Below the pieces are notes generated by a model, which had not been told where the DNA came from, ran no database searches, and worked only from the letters and a program-made list of their open reading frames with translations. Made by a program: the position numbers and the translations under genes. Source: Psychrobacter sp. 5A.1 (GTDB lineage: Bacteria; Pseudomonadota; Gammaproteobacteria; Pseudomonadales; Moraxellaceae). From it: a stretch of DNA of 64,000 nt. Positions 36,917 to 47,018 of the stretch are shown piece after piece; position 1 is the stretch's first letter; every line of letters begins with the position of its first letter. The stretch spans positions 62,001 to 126,000 of the forward strand of contig NZ_JASDDJ010000001.1 in NCBI RefSeq assembly GCF_030407455.1. Reading direction: 5' to 3'.

Positions 36917-39900
36917 GTGCCCTTGTTATATTCTCCGCTTTACCAAAGCATTCGCTTGATCCTATTTGGTGCCTTAGGCTTATCCAGTCTCACGGTCAAT
37001 GCTGCCATTAGTGACGCCAACACGCAGAAAACCGAGCCATTGAGTGCTGATAGTACTGGCAGTTACGTCTCTAACGAAGCGGCTGACACCAATGATAACC
37101 GTCATATTCAAGGTAGTGATGAAGGCTATCAAGAGCCAGGGTTTTTGAATGAAGATTATCAAGAGAACTCTGACTTCTCTGATGCTGATAACGCCAATTT
37201 ATTCAATGATAATGATATAACATCAGACAATGGCGCATCTAATAGCGATGCTCTAAATATCACAGATATCAATGAAGCCACTGACAGTGACGCTTTTGAC
37301 AACCAAGTTTTTAACACTGAAACCGCTGATGCCGCCTCTCTAGATACCACGGATAGCAATCAGGCGCACAATGATTCAAGTATCAATAATACTTTTACGC
37401 CTAAAGCGATAAAGACAGATAACGGTAAGCTGGATATCAATGATGAGAGTATTCAAGCCAGCCTCATGCGCTTAGCAGAATTTTATGAGCTAGCACCAGA
37501 TACCGATACATCGGCATTGAACCGTGTCGATGACGCTATCGACGTTGAACCAAACGATACTCATGATACCGTAATGCCCGCAGCACAGACCATTCCCAAA
37601 GTGGGCAAAGACTTACGCCTTTTGCCAAACACAGTAGACAGCGCCCAACGCTGTGAAGGTCAATGGGTATATCCTCAAAGCAACCCGAATTACCAGCGGG
37701 CAGTGAATGAGGCTGGTACTGCAACTGACCGTCCAGCAGCCAATGTAGCAGGTACTCCAAACAATCAAGCCCCTTTATTTACCGAGTCAGATTACGGTTA
37801 TTACAATAACGTTAACTATGCTGAGCTGTCAGGCAATGTCAAAATAGATCAAGGCACTCAACATATCGAAGCAGAAAAAGTCATGCTTGATCTCAGTAAT
37901 GGCCTTGCTGCTGCCCAAGGCAGCGTCCTGTTTACTGATAATGCGACTGGACAGCCCATACAACGCACACGCAATGGCTCTACCAATAACAGCCAAGCCA
38001 GCTTTAATGATAAAGCAGCACAGGGTGGCCTCATTGGCGTCGCAGATAGCTTGAATTACAATACTGAAACTGGGCAATCAACGGCCAATGATGTGGCGTT
38101 TGCTAGTGTTGGACTACAGGCGCACGGCTATGCCAAACGCCTAAACAAACGCAGCGACAATGAATACGAGTTGGATCAGGTCATGTTTAGCACCTGTCCA
38201 CCCACCAACCGTAAATGGCAGTTTGAAGCCAACAGTATTGATTTAGATACTGATACTGGTCGCGGTGAAGCCTATAACACAACGTTCCGTATCGCTGACA
38301 TTCCAGTATTTTATCTCCCCTACTTTAATTTTCCGATAGACAGTCGTCGCAGTAGTGGGTTTTTATTACCCAACGCGAGCATCAGTAGTGAGAGCGGTCT
38401 TGAAGTAGATATTCCTTATTATTTCAATTTAGCACCCAATTACGATGCCACGCTTAACACGCATATTTATACTGATCGCAACCCTATGCTATCAGGCGAG
38501 TTTCGCTATTTGACTGAAAATTATGGGGAAGGTATTTTTAACGGCTCATATCTACCAAATGATAAAGAGTATGATGACGAAAATCGTACCAGCTTATTTT
38601 ATGATCACACTTGGTCGTCCAAAAGCATTCCTCGACTAAGCGGTGACGCCAAATATAGCTATGTATCGGATGCCGATTACCTTAATGATTTCGACACTTT
38701 GGGCCTATCGGACAGCACGATAAACTTGCCACGTCGTGCGCGAGTCAGCTACTACAATGATTATGTCGATGGCGAGCTAAAAGTAGAAACCTTCCAGACT
38801 TTGGAGGCTTTCACTGATAGCGGTGAGGCTTTAGAAGACAAAGACAAGCCGTATTCACGTTTGCCACAGCTCAAACTCAATTATCGACTGCCTTGGGCAG
38901 AGCGTTTCGATATTACTGGTGTGCATGACTCTGCATACTTCAAAAAATCCATCGATGATGGCTCTGAAAATGAAAAAAGCGGCGCGCGTATTTACAATAA
39001 ATTGAGTGCCGTTTATCCAATGGAAACCTCTTGGGGTTATGTCAAACCCAAGCTCAGTTTGCAGCATCTGTATACCTCTTATGATGAGGACAGCTTAGCA
39101 GATAACCAACTGAGTGAAAAAGATGGCAGTCAATCAGTATTTGTTCCGCAAGCCAGTATCGATGCGGGACTGAATTTTTATCAAGCAGGCTCACCATTCG
39201 GTGCTTTTGACGATACCATGGGCGGCTATCGCTTACTGAGCCCGCGAGTGAAATATACATATTCGCCGTATAAAAACCAAAACGACATTCCTAACTTTAA
39301 TACCCGTATCGCTTCTACTAACTACGAGCAGCTATTTTCGGACAGTTGGTTTTTAGGTCATGATCGTTTGCAAGATTTGCACTCGATTACGCCTGGCGTC
39401 AATTATCGTTACATCGATGCAACGGGTGTGACACGTTTTGATGGTAGCATTGCTGAACAGTTCTATCTAGATGATGGACGTGTAACACTTAACGATCAGC
39501 AGCCAGTATTCACATCGTCTTCTTCGGGGATGGTATGGGATACCAGTACTCAGCCTTATAATAACTTTTGGGTTGACGTTAGTGGCGCTCTGACTAGAAG
39601 CTACGACTTGAACTATATCACGACTGAGTTGCGTTATCAGCCATCAGACAATAGCCTGTTCAATGTGGGTTATGTCAAACGTCAGCGTGATGAAAACACC
39701 GAACAACTGCCACTATCTGCATTTACCGCGTCTGCAGTTTTCCCGATCAATAATAGCTGGCGTGTGCTGGCTCAAGGTCAATACGATTATAAACGTAACA
39801 AAATGCTCGATTCTCTGATCGGCGTTGATTACGAAGATTGCTGTTTTGGTTTTGCCGTTTATGGTCGCCGTTATTACAATGACTTGAATGTGAAAGACAA

Positions 39901-40027
39901 ACCGACACAAGCTATCATGGCAGAAATTAGATTGAATGGTCTTGGCAGTGGTAGCAGCCGCTTGACACGACTACTGTCTGATAAGATTTTGGGTTTTGAG
40001 CCTGTTCAAACAGCATGGAAAGATTAA
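36917..40027 (+). CDS. lptD: LPS-assembly protein LptD, with long acidic N-terminal extension
   Basis: Outer-membrane barrel that inserts LPS at the cell surface. 1036 aa from a GTG at 36917. A signal-peptide-like start ('ILFGALGLSSLTVNAAI') is followed by about 200 residues rich in Asp, Asn, Ser and Thr, then the periplasmic beta-jellyroll ('YAELSGNVKIDQGTQHIEAE'). The barrel contains 'PVFYLPYFNFPIDSRRSSGF'. Four cysteines suit the interdomain disulfides: about residues 245 ('QRCEGQW'), 426 ('FSTCPPTNR') and 974-975 ('YEDCCFGF'). It is followed by surA after a short gap, as in most gammaproteobacteria. The acidic N-terminal stretch is absent from E. coli LptD (784 aa). Confidence 0.95.
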   Translation: MPLLYSPLYQSIRLILFGALGLSSLTVNAAISDANTQKTEPLSADSTGSYVSNEAADTNDNRHIQGSDEGYQEPGFLNEDYQENSDFSDADNANLFNDNDITSDNGASNSDALNITDINEATDSDAFDNQVFNTETADAASLDTTDSNQAHNDSSINNTFTPKAIKTDNGKLDINDESIQASLMRLAEFYELAPDTDTSALNRVDDAIDVEPNDTHDTVMPAAQTIPKVGKDLRLLPNTVDSAQRCEGQWVYPQSNPNYQRAVNEAGTATDRPAANVAGTPNNQAPLFTESDYGYYNNVNYAELSGNVKIDQGTQHIEAEKVMLDLSNGLAAAQGSVLFTDNATGQPIQRTRNGSTNNSQASFNDKAAQGGLIGVADSLNYNTETGQSTANDVAFASVGLQAHGYAKRLNKRSDNEYELDQVMFSTCPPTNRKWQFEANSIDLDTDTGRGEAYNTTFRIADIPVFYLPYFNFPIDSRRSSGFLLPNASISSESGLEVDIPYYFNLAPNYDATLNTHIYTDRNPMLSGEFRYLTENYGEGIFNGSYLPNDKEYDDENRTSLFYDHTWSSKSIPRLSGDAKYSYVSDADYLNDFDTLGLSDSTINLPRRARVSYYNDYVDGELKVETFQTLEAFTDSGEALEDKDKPYSRLPQLKLNYRLPWAERFDITGVHDSAYFKKSIDDGSENEKSGARIYNKLSAVYPMETSWGYVKPKLSLQHLYTSYDEDSLADNQLSEKDGSQSVFVPQASIDAGLNFYQAGSPFGAFDDTMGGYRLLSPRVKYTYSPYKNQNDIPNFNTRIASTNYEQLFSDSWFLGHDRLQDLHSITPGVNYRYIDATGVTRFDGSIAEQFYLDDGRVTLNDQQPVFTSSSSGMVWDTSTQPYNNFWVDVSGALTRSYDLNYITTELRYQPSDNSLFNVGYVKRQRDENTEQLPLSAFTASAVFPINNSWRVLAQGQYDYKRNKMLDSLIGVDYEDCCFGFAVYGRRYYNDLNVKDKPTQAIMAEIRLNGLGSGSSRLTRLLSDKILGFEPVQTAWKD

Positions 40028-40049
40028 TCAGTCTTTTGTGCTGCGGCAT

Positions 40050-40063
40050 TAGGGTCTGTTGAC
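40050..40063. repeat. Single end of the second repeat family between lptD and surA
   Basis: TAGGGTCTGTTGAC matches the terminus of the 269-bp element at 15444. No partner end is visible nearby. Confidence 0.35.
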
Positions 40064-40136
40064 TATTTTATTATTAAGAGTATTGGATAGAGTTGACCGA
40101 CTACCATCCGATGCAATGACATTGATGAGGAGCATC

Positions 40137-41531
40137 ATGAGATTTTTTTCTTTACGCCAGACCAGCAGAGCGGTATTGCTATCTATGAGTGCTGGCCTTG
40201 CGTTTACGTTAAGTGCCCAAGCGGCTACTGTCAAACCTGCAACAGCACAAGCGTCAACCACTGCTGCGCAAAGCTCCGTTAATCGTTTGACGCCTGCCAC
40301 TAGTACAGACGGTATTATTGCCTTAGTCAATGAAAACGCTATCTTAAAGAGTGAGCTGATTGATGCTATTACGCAAACCCAAGCTCGTGCGAAAGCTGCT
40401 GGAGAGCCTATTGCAAACTCAGCACAATTACAGTCTGAAGTACTGAACGCACTTATTTTGCGTGAATTGCAGCTATCCATGGTGAAACGCACTGGCGTCT
40501 CTCCCGATGAAGCTGATATCAACCAGCGTCTAAGCCAAATTGCTCAATCTGAAGGAGTGAATAGCATCTCAGCATTGCAGCAACGTTTAGATGCAGCACG
40601 ACCTGGTAGTTACGCGACGCTACGTGCTCAGTTGATTGAAGAAGCTGCCATTCAATCGTTACAACAACGCCAAATCACTCGCCGAGTACGTATCAGCGAG
40701 CAAGATATTGATGCGTTTTTGGCATCACCTGAAGCCAAACGCCTGAATCAAAACGAATATCAAACCATTCATGTACGGGTTCCTTATATAGATGACTATA
40801 GCCGTCTGTCAGCCGCTCAGCGTGAAGAGGCATTAACAGTTGCACAGGCACTACGTACGCGCTTGCTTGCACCAAACGTCAATGTCGCTGAAGCCGTTAC
40901 TGCTAGCCAAGGTAGCTATCCTCTCCCGCTACAAGGCGGAGACATGGGCTTTCATAAAGCAGCTTCCTTGCCTACAGAATTGTCGAGTCAGATTACCAAG
41001 CTAGACGTCGGGGCAGTGAGTGACCCTGTGTTGACGCCTGAAGGTATTGATATCATTAAGCTTGCTGATAAAAAATCCAGCAACACGATGCTTATACCAC
41101 AGTGGCGTGCTCGCCATATCTTAGTAAAAGTCGATGACTTACAAACTGATGCGCTGGCTGAACAAAAAATCAACGACCTATACGAGCAACTACGTGGCGG
41201 TGCTGACTTTGCTGGTCTGGCATCGACTTATTCAGACGATCCAGGCTCAGCAGGGCGCGGTGGTGATCTTGATTGGGTCAGTGAAGAAGATATGGTTGGT
41301 CCATTTGAAGCCACGATGAAAAACACAGCGGTCGGTGACTACTCTGCACCATTTAAGACACAGTTTGGTTGGCATATCTTAAAGGTTGACGGTAAGCGTC
41401 AGCAAGATATCAGTGATCAATACCGCCGTAATATGGCGCGTCAAGCATTGTACCAACGCCTAGCACCTCAAGCCAAAGAAGACTGGTTACAAGAGCTACG
41501 TGCAGGTGCTTATATTCAAGTACTTGGCTAA
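40137..41531 (+). CDS. surA: Periplasmic chaperone / peptidyl-prolyl isomerase SurA
   Basis: Escorts unfolded outer-membrane proteins to BamA. 464 aa from the ATG at 40137, chosen because GAGGAG lies just upstream and the protein then starts with a normal signal peptide ('AVLLSMSAGLAFTLSAQAAT'); upstream in-frame starts are rejected. The SurA N-domain has 'DGIIALVNENAILKSELIDA'. The first parvulin domain (about 205-300) is degenerate. The second (about 320-420) is canonical: 'WRARHILVKVDDL', 'GGADFAGLASTYSDDPGSAG', 'FKTQFGWHILKV'. A strong terminator follows. Confidence 0.95.
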   Translation: MRFFSLRQTSRAVLLSMSAGLAFTLSAQAATVKPATAQASTTAAQSSVNRLTPATSTDGIIALVNENAILKSELIDAITQTQARAKAAGEPIANSAQLQSEVLNALILRELQLSMVKRTGVSPDEADINQRLSQIAQSEGVNSISALQQRLDAARPGSYATLRAQLIEEAAIQSLQQRQITRRVRISEQDIDAFLASPEAKRLNQNEYQTIHVRVPYIDDYSRLSAAQREEALTVAQALRTRLLAPNVNVAEAVTASQGSYPLPLQGGDMGFHKAASLPTELSSQITKLDVGAVSDPVLTPEGIDIIKLADKKSSNTMLIPQWRARHILVKVDDLQTDALAEQKINDLYEQLRGGADFAGLASTYSDDPGSAGRGGDLDWVSEEDMVGPFEATMKNTAVGDYSAPFKTQFGWHILKVDGKRQQDISDQYRRNMARQALYQRLAPQAKEDWLQELRAGAYIQVLG

Positions 41532-41600
41532 TGCCTCACCATGAGCTAATAACATGAGTGTTAATATTGATATTCGCGAAAATATTTGACAAATTAGAAT

Positions 41601-41640
41601 AAAAGAAGGGTATATGCATTGGCATATACCCTTCTTTTAT
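41601..41640 (+). terminator. Rho-independent terminator of lptD-surA
   Basis: AAAAGAAGGGTATATGC and GCATATACCCTTCTTTT form a 17-bp perfect stem with a 5-nt loop. It lies 70 bp past the surA stop. Confidence 0.85.
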
Positions 41641-41652
41641 TGGGGCAATCAA

Positions 41653-41670
41653 TAGGGTGTGTTGAAACAT
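41653..41670. repeat. MITE-like end, left
   Basis: TAGGGTGTGTTGAAACAT resembles the ends of the 174-bp family. It pairs in inverse orientation with the end at 43288-43305, 1.65 kb away. Confidence 0.45.
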
Positions 41671-41740
41671 TTAGACATTGAACTCTAGAGGTAACCAAAC
41701 ATTGAAAAACTTGATTACGTTTGTAAGCTCATGCAAATCA

Positions 41741-41785
41741 CACACAAAGAAAAGCCCCGAACCTAGGGCGATTGGTTCAGGGCTT
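41741..41785 (-). terminator. Terminator of the candidate small RNA
   Basis: Stem AAGCCCTGAACC / GGTTCGGGGCTT (41774-41785/41752-41763), one mismatch, 10-nt loop, followed on the minus strand by TTCTTTGTG. Confidence 0.7.
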
Positions 41786-41928
41786 CAATACTTCATATTA
41801 TTGTTATTATCTTTCTTCCGTGTTGACTCATCCTAAGTCATTAACAGTATCGTATAAGACAGCGGGCTGACCTGTGCTTGTATTGATACCGTCTCAACAC
41901 TACATCCTTGCGTATCCTTGTGTTGATG
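41745..41928 (-). ncRNA. Candidate RsmY/RsmZ-type CsrA-sequestering small RNA
   Basis: Minus-strand transcript predicted from 41928 to 41745. Hairpin 1 pairs TCAACAC with GTGTTGA (41894-41900/41920-41926) and carries two AAGGA motifs in its loop. Hairpin 2 pairs GACGGUAUC with GAUACUGUU (41885-41893/41843-41851). Hairpin 3 pairs GACU with AGUC (41836-41839/41825-41828) and presents UAGGAUG in the loop. A further GGA follows in an unpaired A-rich stretch. The RNA ends in an AAGCCC...GGGCTT hairpin with a T-rich tail. AGGA in stem-loops, a GacA-type box and a -10 box upstream together indicate the Csr/Rsm RNA class. No open frame is seen. Prediction only. Confidence 0.72.
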
Positions 41929-41933
41929 GCTGT

Positions 41934-41939
41934 ATTATA
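41934..41939 (-). promoter_or_regulatory. -10 box of the candidate small RNA
   Basis: A perfect TATAAT on the minus strand. The expected -35 position (about 41957-41962) reads TATCGG, not TTGACA, which fits an activator-dependent promoter. Confidence 0.6.
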
Positions 41940-41983
41940 GGCCAATGAATTTGGTGCCGATAGCAGCTAAAAACCTTATTTGA

Positions 41984-42001
41984 TGTAAGCATATGCTTAC
42001 G
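41984..42001 (-). promoter_or_regulatory. GacA-type upstream activating sequence
   Basis: The plus strand reads TGTAAGCATATGCTTACG, matching the pseudomonad GacA box TGTAAG-N6-CTTACA except for the last base. Its core is a perfect 16-bp palindrome. It lies 44 bp upstream of the -10 box of the candidate small RNA. Confidence 0.7.
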
Positions 42002-42054
42002 TCATAACCATACATTTCAGCCCGTAACCTTATCGCTTATCAACCAAAAATGCG

Positions 42055-43170
42055 CTACTCTTTTCTATGTGCCTCTGACACTTTTTCGCCTTCTTTTTTG
42101 CCTTCCTCGATTTTATGCTCTGTCTCTTGAATGTCTTTTGCTTGGGCAGTAGGCCCATTACCTTCTTGCTTGCTTGTCTCTTCTGGCTCATATTGCAAGG
42201 TAGTCATCACAGGAAAATGATCAGATCCTATGGACGGCATACGCTGGATATCAACCACCGTAAAACAAGCACTATGGAAGATATGATCCAGTGCCCAACG
42301 CAAAAAAGGGTATTTAACATGAAAGGTATTAATAAAATGTCGGCCAATACGAGGATCTAGCAGTCCAGAAATACGCTGAAAACGGCGGGTTGTTTTTGAC
42401 CATGCCACATCATTGAGATCACCTGCCAGTATCGCCGTTTGATCATTTTCCTTTATATGTTTACCAACCATTAATAGCTCGGCATCACGGGTCGTTGATT
42501 TATCGGCCTCAGTTGGGCTAGGAGGCATAGGATGCAAACAATACAGCCAAATGACTCGACCGCCTTGCAAGCGCAACTGAGTATGTATAGAAGGTATATC
42601 ATCGATCATCAAATACTTAATTTCAGGTTCTATAAGCTCAAGCTTAGAATATAGGTGCATACCATATAGATTATCGAGAGGCACTTTTACGGTATAAGGA
42701 TAATCAGATTCGATTTGATGTAATGCCCTTTCCCATTTTTTATCGCTTTCTAACGTAATCAAGATATCAGGCTGTCTTTGCTCGACTAAATCGACCAGTT
42801 TCTGCGTTTCATCATTGGGTGTCAGTACATTTGAAACCATTATTTTTAATTGATGCGTTTGCCCTTCTGGTTTATCTTTTGCTTTTTGAACTTCCTTTTT
42901 CCATAGCTTGGTATACGGCAATATCATTCTCAGCTGAAATGCTAACGTACCGCTCAGTACAGCAAACAATATCCACTGCCCTAACTCCCACTCTGAGAAA
43001 AATACTATCATGCCGACCCAAGCAATGATGCCAAGCACCATTATTTGAATACGTGGAAACTCAACGCCGCGTACCCACCAATTATCGAGAGGTAACCAGC
43101 CCCAGACTGTTACAAATGCAATGAATCCTGCTAGCCACTGTAAGGCGTAATATAATAGTGAGAGATCCAT
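42055..43170 (-). CDS. Membrane-anchored endonuclease/exonuclease/phosphatase family protein
   Basis: 371 aa. Three transmembrane helices at the N-terminus (about residues 5-90) precede an EEP domain: 'LKIMVSNVLTPN' (metal-binding Asn), 'PDILITLESDKKWERAL' (Glu ligand), 'LYCLHPMPPSP' (His), 'AILAGDLNDVAWS' (GDLND), 'LRWALDHIFHS' and 'IGSDHFPVMTTL' (catalytic SDH). The active site looks intact and would face one side of the inner membrane. Substrate (nucleic acid, lipid or phosphoester) is unknown. The C-terminal 35 residues are Glu/Lys-rich. Its stop codon is about 55 bp from the GacA box of the small RNA, which follows on the same strand. Confidence 0.87.
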   Translation of the reverse strand: MDLSLLYYALQWLAGFIAFVTVWGWLPLDNWWVRGVEFPRIQIMVLGIIAWVGMIVFFSEWELGQWILFAVLSGTLAFQLRMILPYTKLWKKEVQKAKDKPEGQTHQLKIMVSNVLTPNDETQKLVDLVEQRQPDILITLESDKKWERALHQIESDYPYTVKVPLDNLYGMHLYSKLELIEPEIKYLMIDDIPSIHTQLRLQGGRVIWLYCLHPMPPSPTEADKSTTRDAELLMVGKHIKENDQTAILAGDLNDVAWSKTTRRFQRISGLLDPRIGRHFINTFHVKYPFLRWALDHIFHSACFTVVDIQRMPSIGSDHFPVMTTLQYEPEETSKQEGNGPTAQAKDIQETEHKIEEGKKEGEKVSEAHRKE

Positions 43171-43287
43171 AGTAGCTACTAACCGTTGATTGAAATATTA
43201 ATGAGGCTCATGATGATAGACATTCAATGATTATTCGTTTAAGTCGTGTCTGATATGCGACCATGGTACTGACAGAGACTAATTGTG

Positions 43288-43305
43288 AGTGTTTAACACA
43301 CCCTA
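43288..43305. repeat. MITE-like end, right
   Basis: Reads, in reverse, TAGGGTGTGTTAAACACT. It is inverted relative to the end at 41653 and they share TAGGGTGTGTT. Confidence 0.45.
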
Positions 43306-43648
43306 ATGACAAAAGGATTTATTCAAAAACACAAAGCTTGTGACTTACTTTAGCATTTCAAAAGATACTCGCCTACTGGTGAGTATCGATTATGCGACAA
43401 CTACCATAAAACGTTACAATATTAGCTCACGCAACATAATGAGTACTTTATTAAGAAACACACATGCTTAGAGTCATCAGACATCTAAGCATTTCTCCAA
43501 TAGTAATAACTTAAAGTTATGGAGGGCATAGTTAATAGTGTATAAAAAACGACCAAATAATAGCCAAAACGCCTTGCTTTTTAGTACTATTCACGGCATT
43601 GTTATTGGTTAACGGTGCAACAAATAATTGTAAATAGGATTGAATTTC
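43306..43648. other. asd upstream region
   Basis: Non-coding, AT-rich. It must carry the asd promoter. I saw no clear hairpin or operator and no gene. Confidence 0.35.
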
Positions 43649-44782
43649 ATGAGTGATTTAACAGTAGGCTTGGTAGGCTGGCGCGGTATGGTTGGGTCAG
43701 TATTGATACAACGTATGCAGGAAGAAAATGACTTTAATGGTATCACACCCGTGTTTTTTTCAACCAGTAATGCTGGTGGTGATGCGCCAACATTTGAGGG
43801 TATTGAAACCAGCCAACTAAAAGACGCTCATGATATTGAAGCACTTGCTGCTTGTGATGTCGTTATTACTTGCCAAGGTGGTGACTATACGTCAAAAGTC
43901 CATCAACCATTACGTGATAGTGGTTGGAACGGCTATTGGATTGATGCGGCAAGTTCATTACGAATGGAGGATGACAGCATCATCATTCTTGATCCTGTCA
44001 ACCGCAGCGTGATTGATAGTGCCCTAGCCAATGGCAAAAAAGATTTTATCGGTGGCAACTGTACCGTCTCCTTGATGCTAATGGCTATCGGCGAGCTGTT
44101 TAACAAAGGCTGGGTTGAATGGGTCAGTGCCATGACTTATCAAGCCGCTAGTGGCTCTGGTGCAAATAATATGCGCGAGCTCATCAATGGTATGGGTGTG
44201 CTACGTGACGCTGTCCAAGACGAGCTGGCTGACCCTGCTAGTGCCATTCTTGAGATTGACAAAAAAATCGCTCAGACCCAGCGCTCGGATGATTTTCCAA
44301 AGCAATACTTTGGTGTGCCACTCGCTGGTAGCTTAATTCCCTATATTGATGTTCAACTAGAGAACAAACAGTCAAAAGAAGAATGGAAAGGTGGTGTTGA
44401 AACCAATAAAATCCTTGGTAATGACGCCGCCAGTACGATTCCTATCGACGGTATGTGTGTGCGCGTTGGTGCCATGCGCTGCCATGCGCAAGGCTTAACC
44501 ATTAAGCTCAAAAAAGACATTCCATTAGAAGAAATCGAAGCTGCACTCAAAAACAGTGGTAATGAGTGGTTGGACTTGGTCGAAGATGACAAAGAAGCGA
44601 CTATGAATCGTCTAACCCCAGTGGCAGTGACTGGCACATTAACCGTTGCGCTAGGTCGCTTGCGCAAGCTCAATATGGGCCCTGAATATCTAGGTGCCTT
44701 TACCGTTGGTGATCAGCTATTATGGGGTGCCGCTGAACCACTACGCCGCATGCTCAATATCATCCGTGAGCAAAACGTCTAA
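43649..44782 (+). CDS. asd: Aspartate-semialdehyde dehydrogenase
   Basis: Reduces aspartyl phosphate to the semialdehyde for lysine/diaminopimelate, threonine and methionine synthesis. 377 aa from the ATG at 43649 (AGGA 10 nt upstream). '[20 protein letters not shown]' is the NADP-binding motif of the gamma-proteobacterial enzyme and '[16 protein letters not shown]' holds the catalytic Cys. '[16 protein letters not shown]' and '[16 protein letters not shown]' are also diagnostic. Single-gene unit with a strong terminator. Confidence 0.96.
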   Translation: MSDLTVGLVGWRGMVGSVLIQRMQEENDFNGITPVFFSTSNAGGDAPTFEGIETSQLKDAHDIEALAACDVVITCQGGDYTSKVHQPLRDSGWNGYWIDAASSLRMEDDSIIILDPVNRSVIDSALANGKKDFIGGNCTVSLMLMAIGELFNKGWVEWVSAMTYQAASGSGANNMRELINGMGVLRDAVQDELADPASAILEIDKKIAQTQRSDDFPKQYFGVPLAGSLIPYIDVQLENKQSKEEWKGGVETNKILGNDAASTIPIDGMCVRVGAMRCHAQGLTIKLKKDIPLEEIEAALKNSGNEWLDLVEDDKEATMNRLTPVAVTGTLTVALGRLRKLNMGPEYLGAFTVGDQLLWGAAEPLRRMLNIIREQNV

Positions 44783-44805
44783 CTCAGATACCTTAAATGA
44801 AGTAC

Positions 44806-44834
44806 AAAAAAGACAGCAATTGCTGTCTTTTTTT
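44806..44834. terminator. Bidirectional terminator between asd and the SOUL gene
   Basis: AAAAAAGACAGCA and TGCTGTCTTTTTTT form a self-complementary hairpin between convergent genes. Confidence 0.85.
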
Positions 44835-44846
44835 ATGAGTTCATTG

Positions 44847-45497
44847 TTATTTAGGTTGATACGCAATCATTACCTCATTGCGACGCATAAATGGTAATGT
44901 CCAAGGTGGATTATAACGTGCCAATTCAGGCTCGCCTGTAGGTGTCAGATTCTGGTTTTGCATCCATGTTTGCAACGCTTCGGTTTTCGTCGCTACTTTT
45001 TCTTCTCCTGCTAACCAAGAGAACTTAATCACACCATAAGTCTGTGCAGGCACTTCTATAATCTCAACATTTGGGTTGTTCGGCTTAGGTAACGTTTGCA
45101 TAGTGTATTGACTAGGCATAGTGAACTGCACGCGCCATTTGCCATTATCCTGCTGCATGCTCACTGGTGCCGTCATGGCAATTTTCTGTGACTCATTCCC
45201 ACTTTCTTTGCTATCAGCTTGCATCGTGACAGGCGCTGTCATACTAATTTTACTACTGCCTCCACTGGATGCTGTGTTATTACCAAAAATATAGTCCGCT
45301 AAAACCTTAAACCCTTCACGACTGGCCGAATCTTGGTCACCACTTACCCACGTTTGCGCTACTAGTTGCTCATCATAACGACGCAGCTCAAAGTCATCCA
45401 CTTGCGACAACACAGTATAATCTGGTTCTTCGGTAGCCATAGCCCCTCCTGATATCAATAATGAACCACTTAATAATAAGTAGACTGCCTTTTTCAT
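44847..45497 (-). CDS. SOUL family haem-binding protein
   Basis: 216 aa from the ATG at 45497 with GGAG 7 nt upstream. The signal peptide is 'KKAVYLLLSGSLLISGGAMA' (about residues 2-21), so the protein is exported. SOUL-domain features are 'YTVLSQVDDFELRRYDEQLV' near the N-terminus, repeated 'KISMTAPV'/'KIAMTAPV' motifs and 'PWTLPFMRRNEVMI' at the C-terminus. SOUL/HBP proteins bind haem or porphyrin in vivo in some cases; here the role is unknown. It faces asd across a shared terminator. Confidence 0.88.
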   Translation of the reverse strand: MKKAVYLLLSGSLLISGGAMATEEPDYTVLSQVDDFELRRYDEQLVAQTWVSGDQDSASREGFKVLADYIFGNNTASSGGSSKISMTAPVTMQADSKESGNESQKIAMTAPVSMQQDNGKWRVQFTMPSQYTMQTLPKPNNPNVEIIEVPAQTYGVIKFSWLAGEEKVATKTEALQTWMQNQNLTPTGEPELARYNPPWTLPFMRRNEVMIAYQPK

Positions 45498-45635
45498 AGT
45501 ATGTCTCCAATCTCTCAAATCATGGCTGGTGAGTCTTATCTCACCTGTATGACTTCTACTTTACCAACTGACCATCAGCGCTGTCTGTATCTTTTGAGGT
45601 ACTGTCTGTGTTTTTTAGTTATGGCAAAGTGACAT

Positions 45636-45650
45636 TAGGGCGTGTTGACC
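45636..45650. repeat. Single MITE-like end upstream of tgt
   Basis: TAGGGCGTGTTGACC, matching the first ten bases of the 174-bp family. No partner end is visible. Confidence 0.35.
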
Positions 45651-45709
45651 GCATCTCAATGACATTAAATATCTATGTCCAAAAAAAACGCTAACAATGC
45701 TATAATTAG

Positions 45710-46894
<1,185 letters not shown>

Positions 46895-46915
46895 TCTTTT
46901 TTAATCTTTAGCAAG

Positions 46916-46963
46916 ACACACTAAAAAGGGCTTAAGAATAATCTTAGGCCCTTTTTAGTGTGT
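46916..46963 (+). terminator. Rho-independent terminator of tgt
   Basis: ACACACTAAAAAGGGC and GCCCTTTTTAGTGTGT are inverse arms with the inner pairs CTTAAGA/TCTTAG. It may also serve the convergent transporter gene. Confidence 0.8.
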
Positions 46964-47018
46964 ACTACTTTTATCATTGAATGATTCAGACATCTAAATC
47001 ATTCAATGATGATGGATA

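Noticed and set aside
40059-40136. Earlier TTG/ATG starts for SurA
   Set aside because: They would bury the signal peptide behind 26 residues and begin inside a repeat remnant; the ATG at 40137 has GAGGAG upstream.
41984-42001. Palindrome as a terminator of the EEP gene
   Set aside because: GTAAGCATATGCTTAC has no loop and no T-tract; its match to the GacA box and its place upstream of a -10 box explain it better.
41653-43305. A complete insertion sequence here
   Set aside because: The inverted ends are short and imperfect, and the only protein inside is an EEP phosphoesterase, not a transposase.
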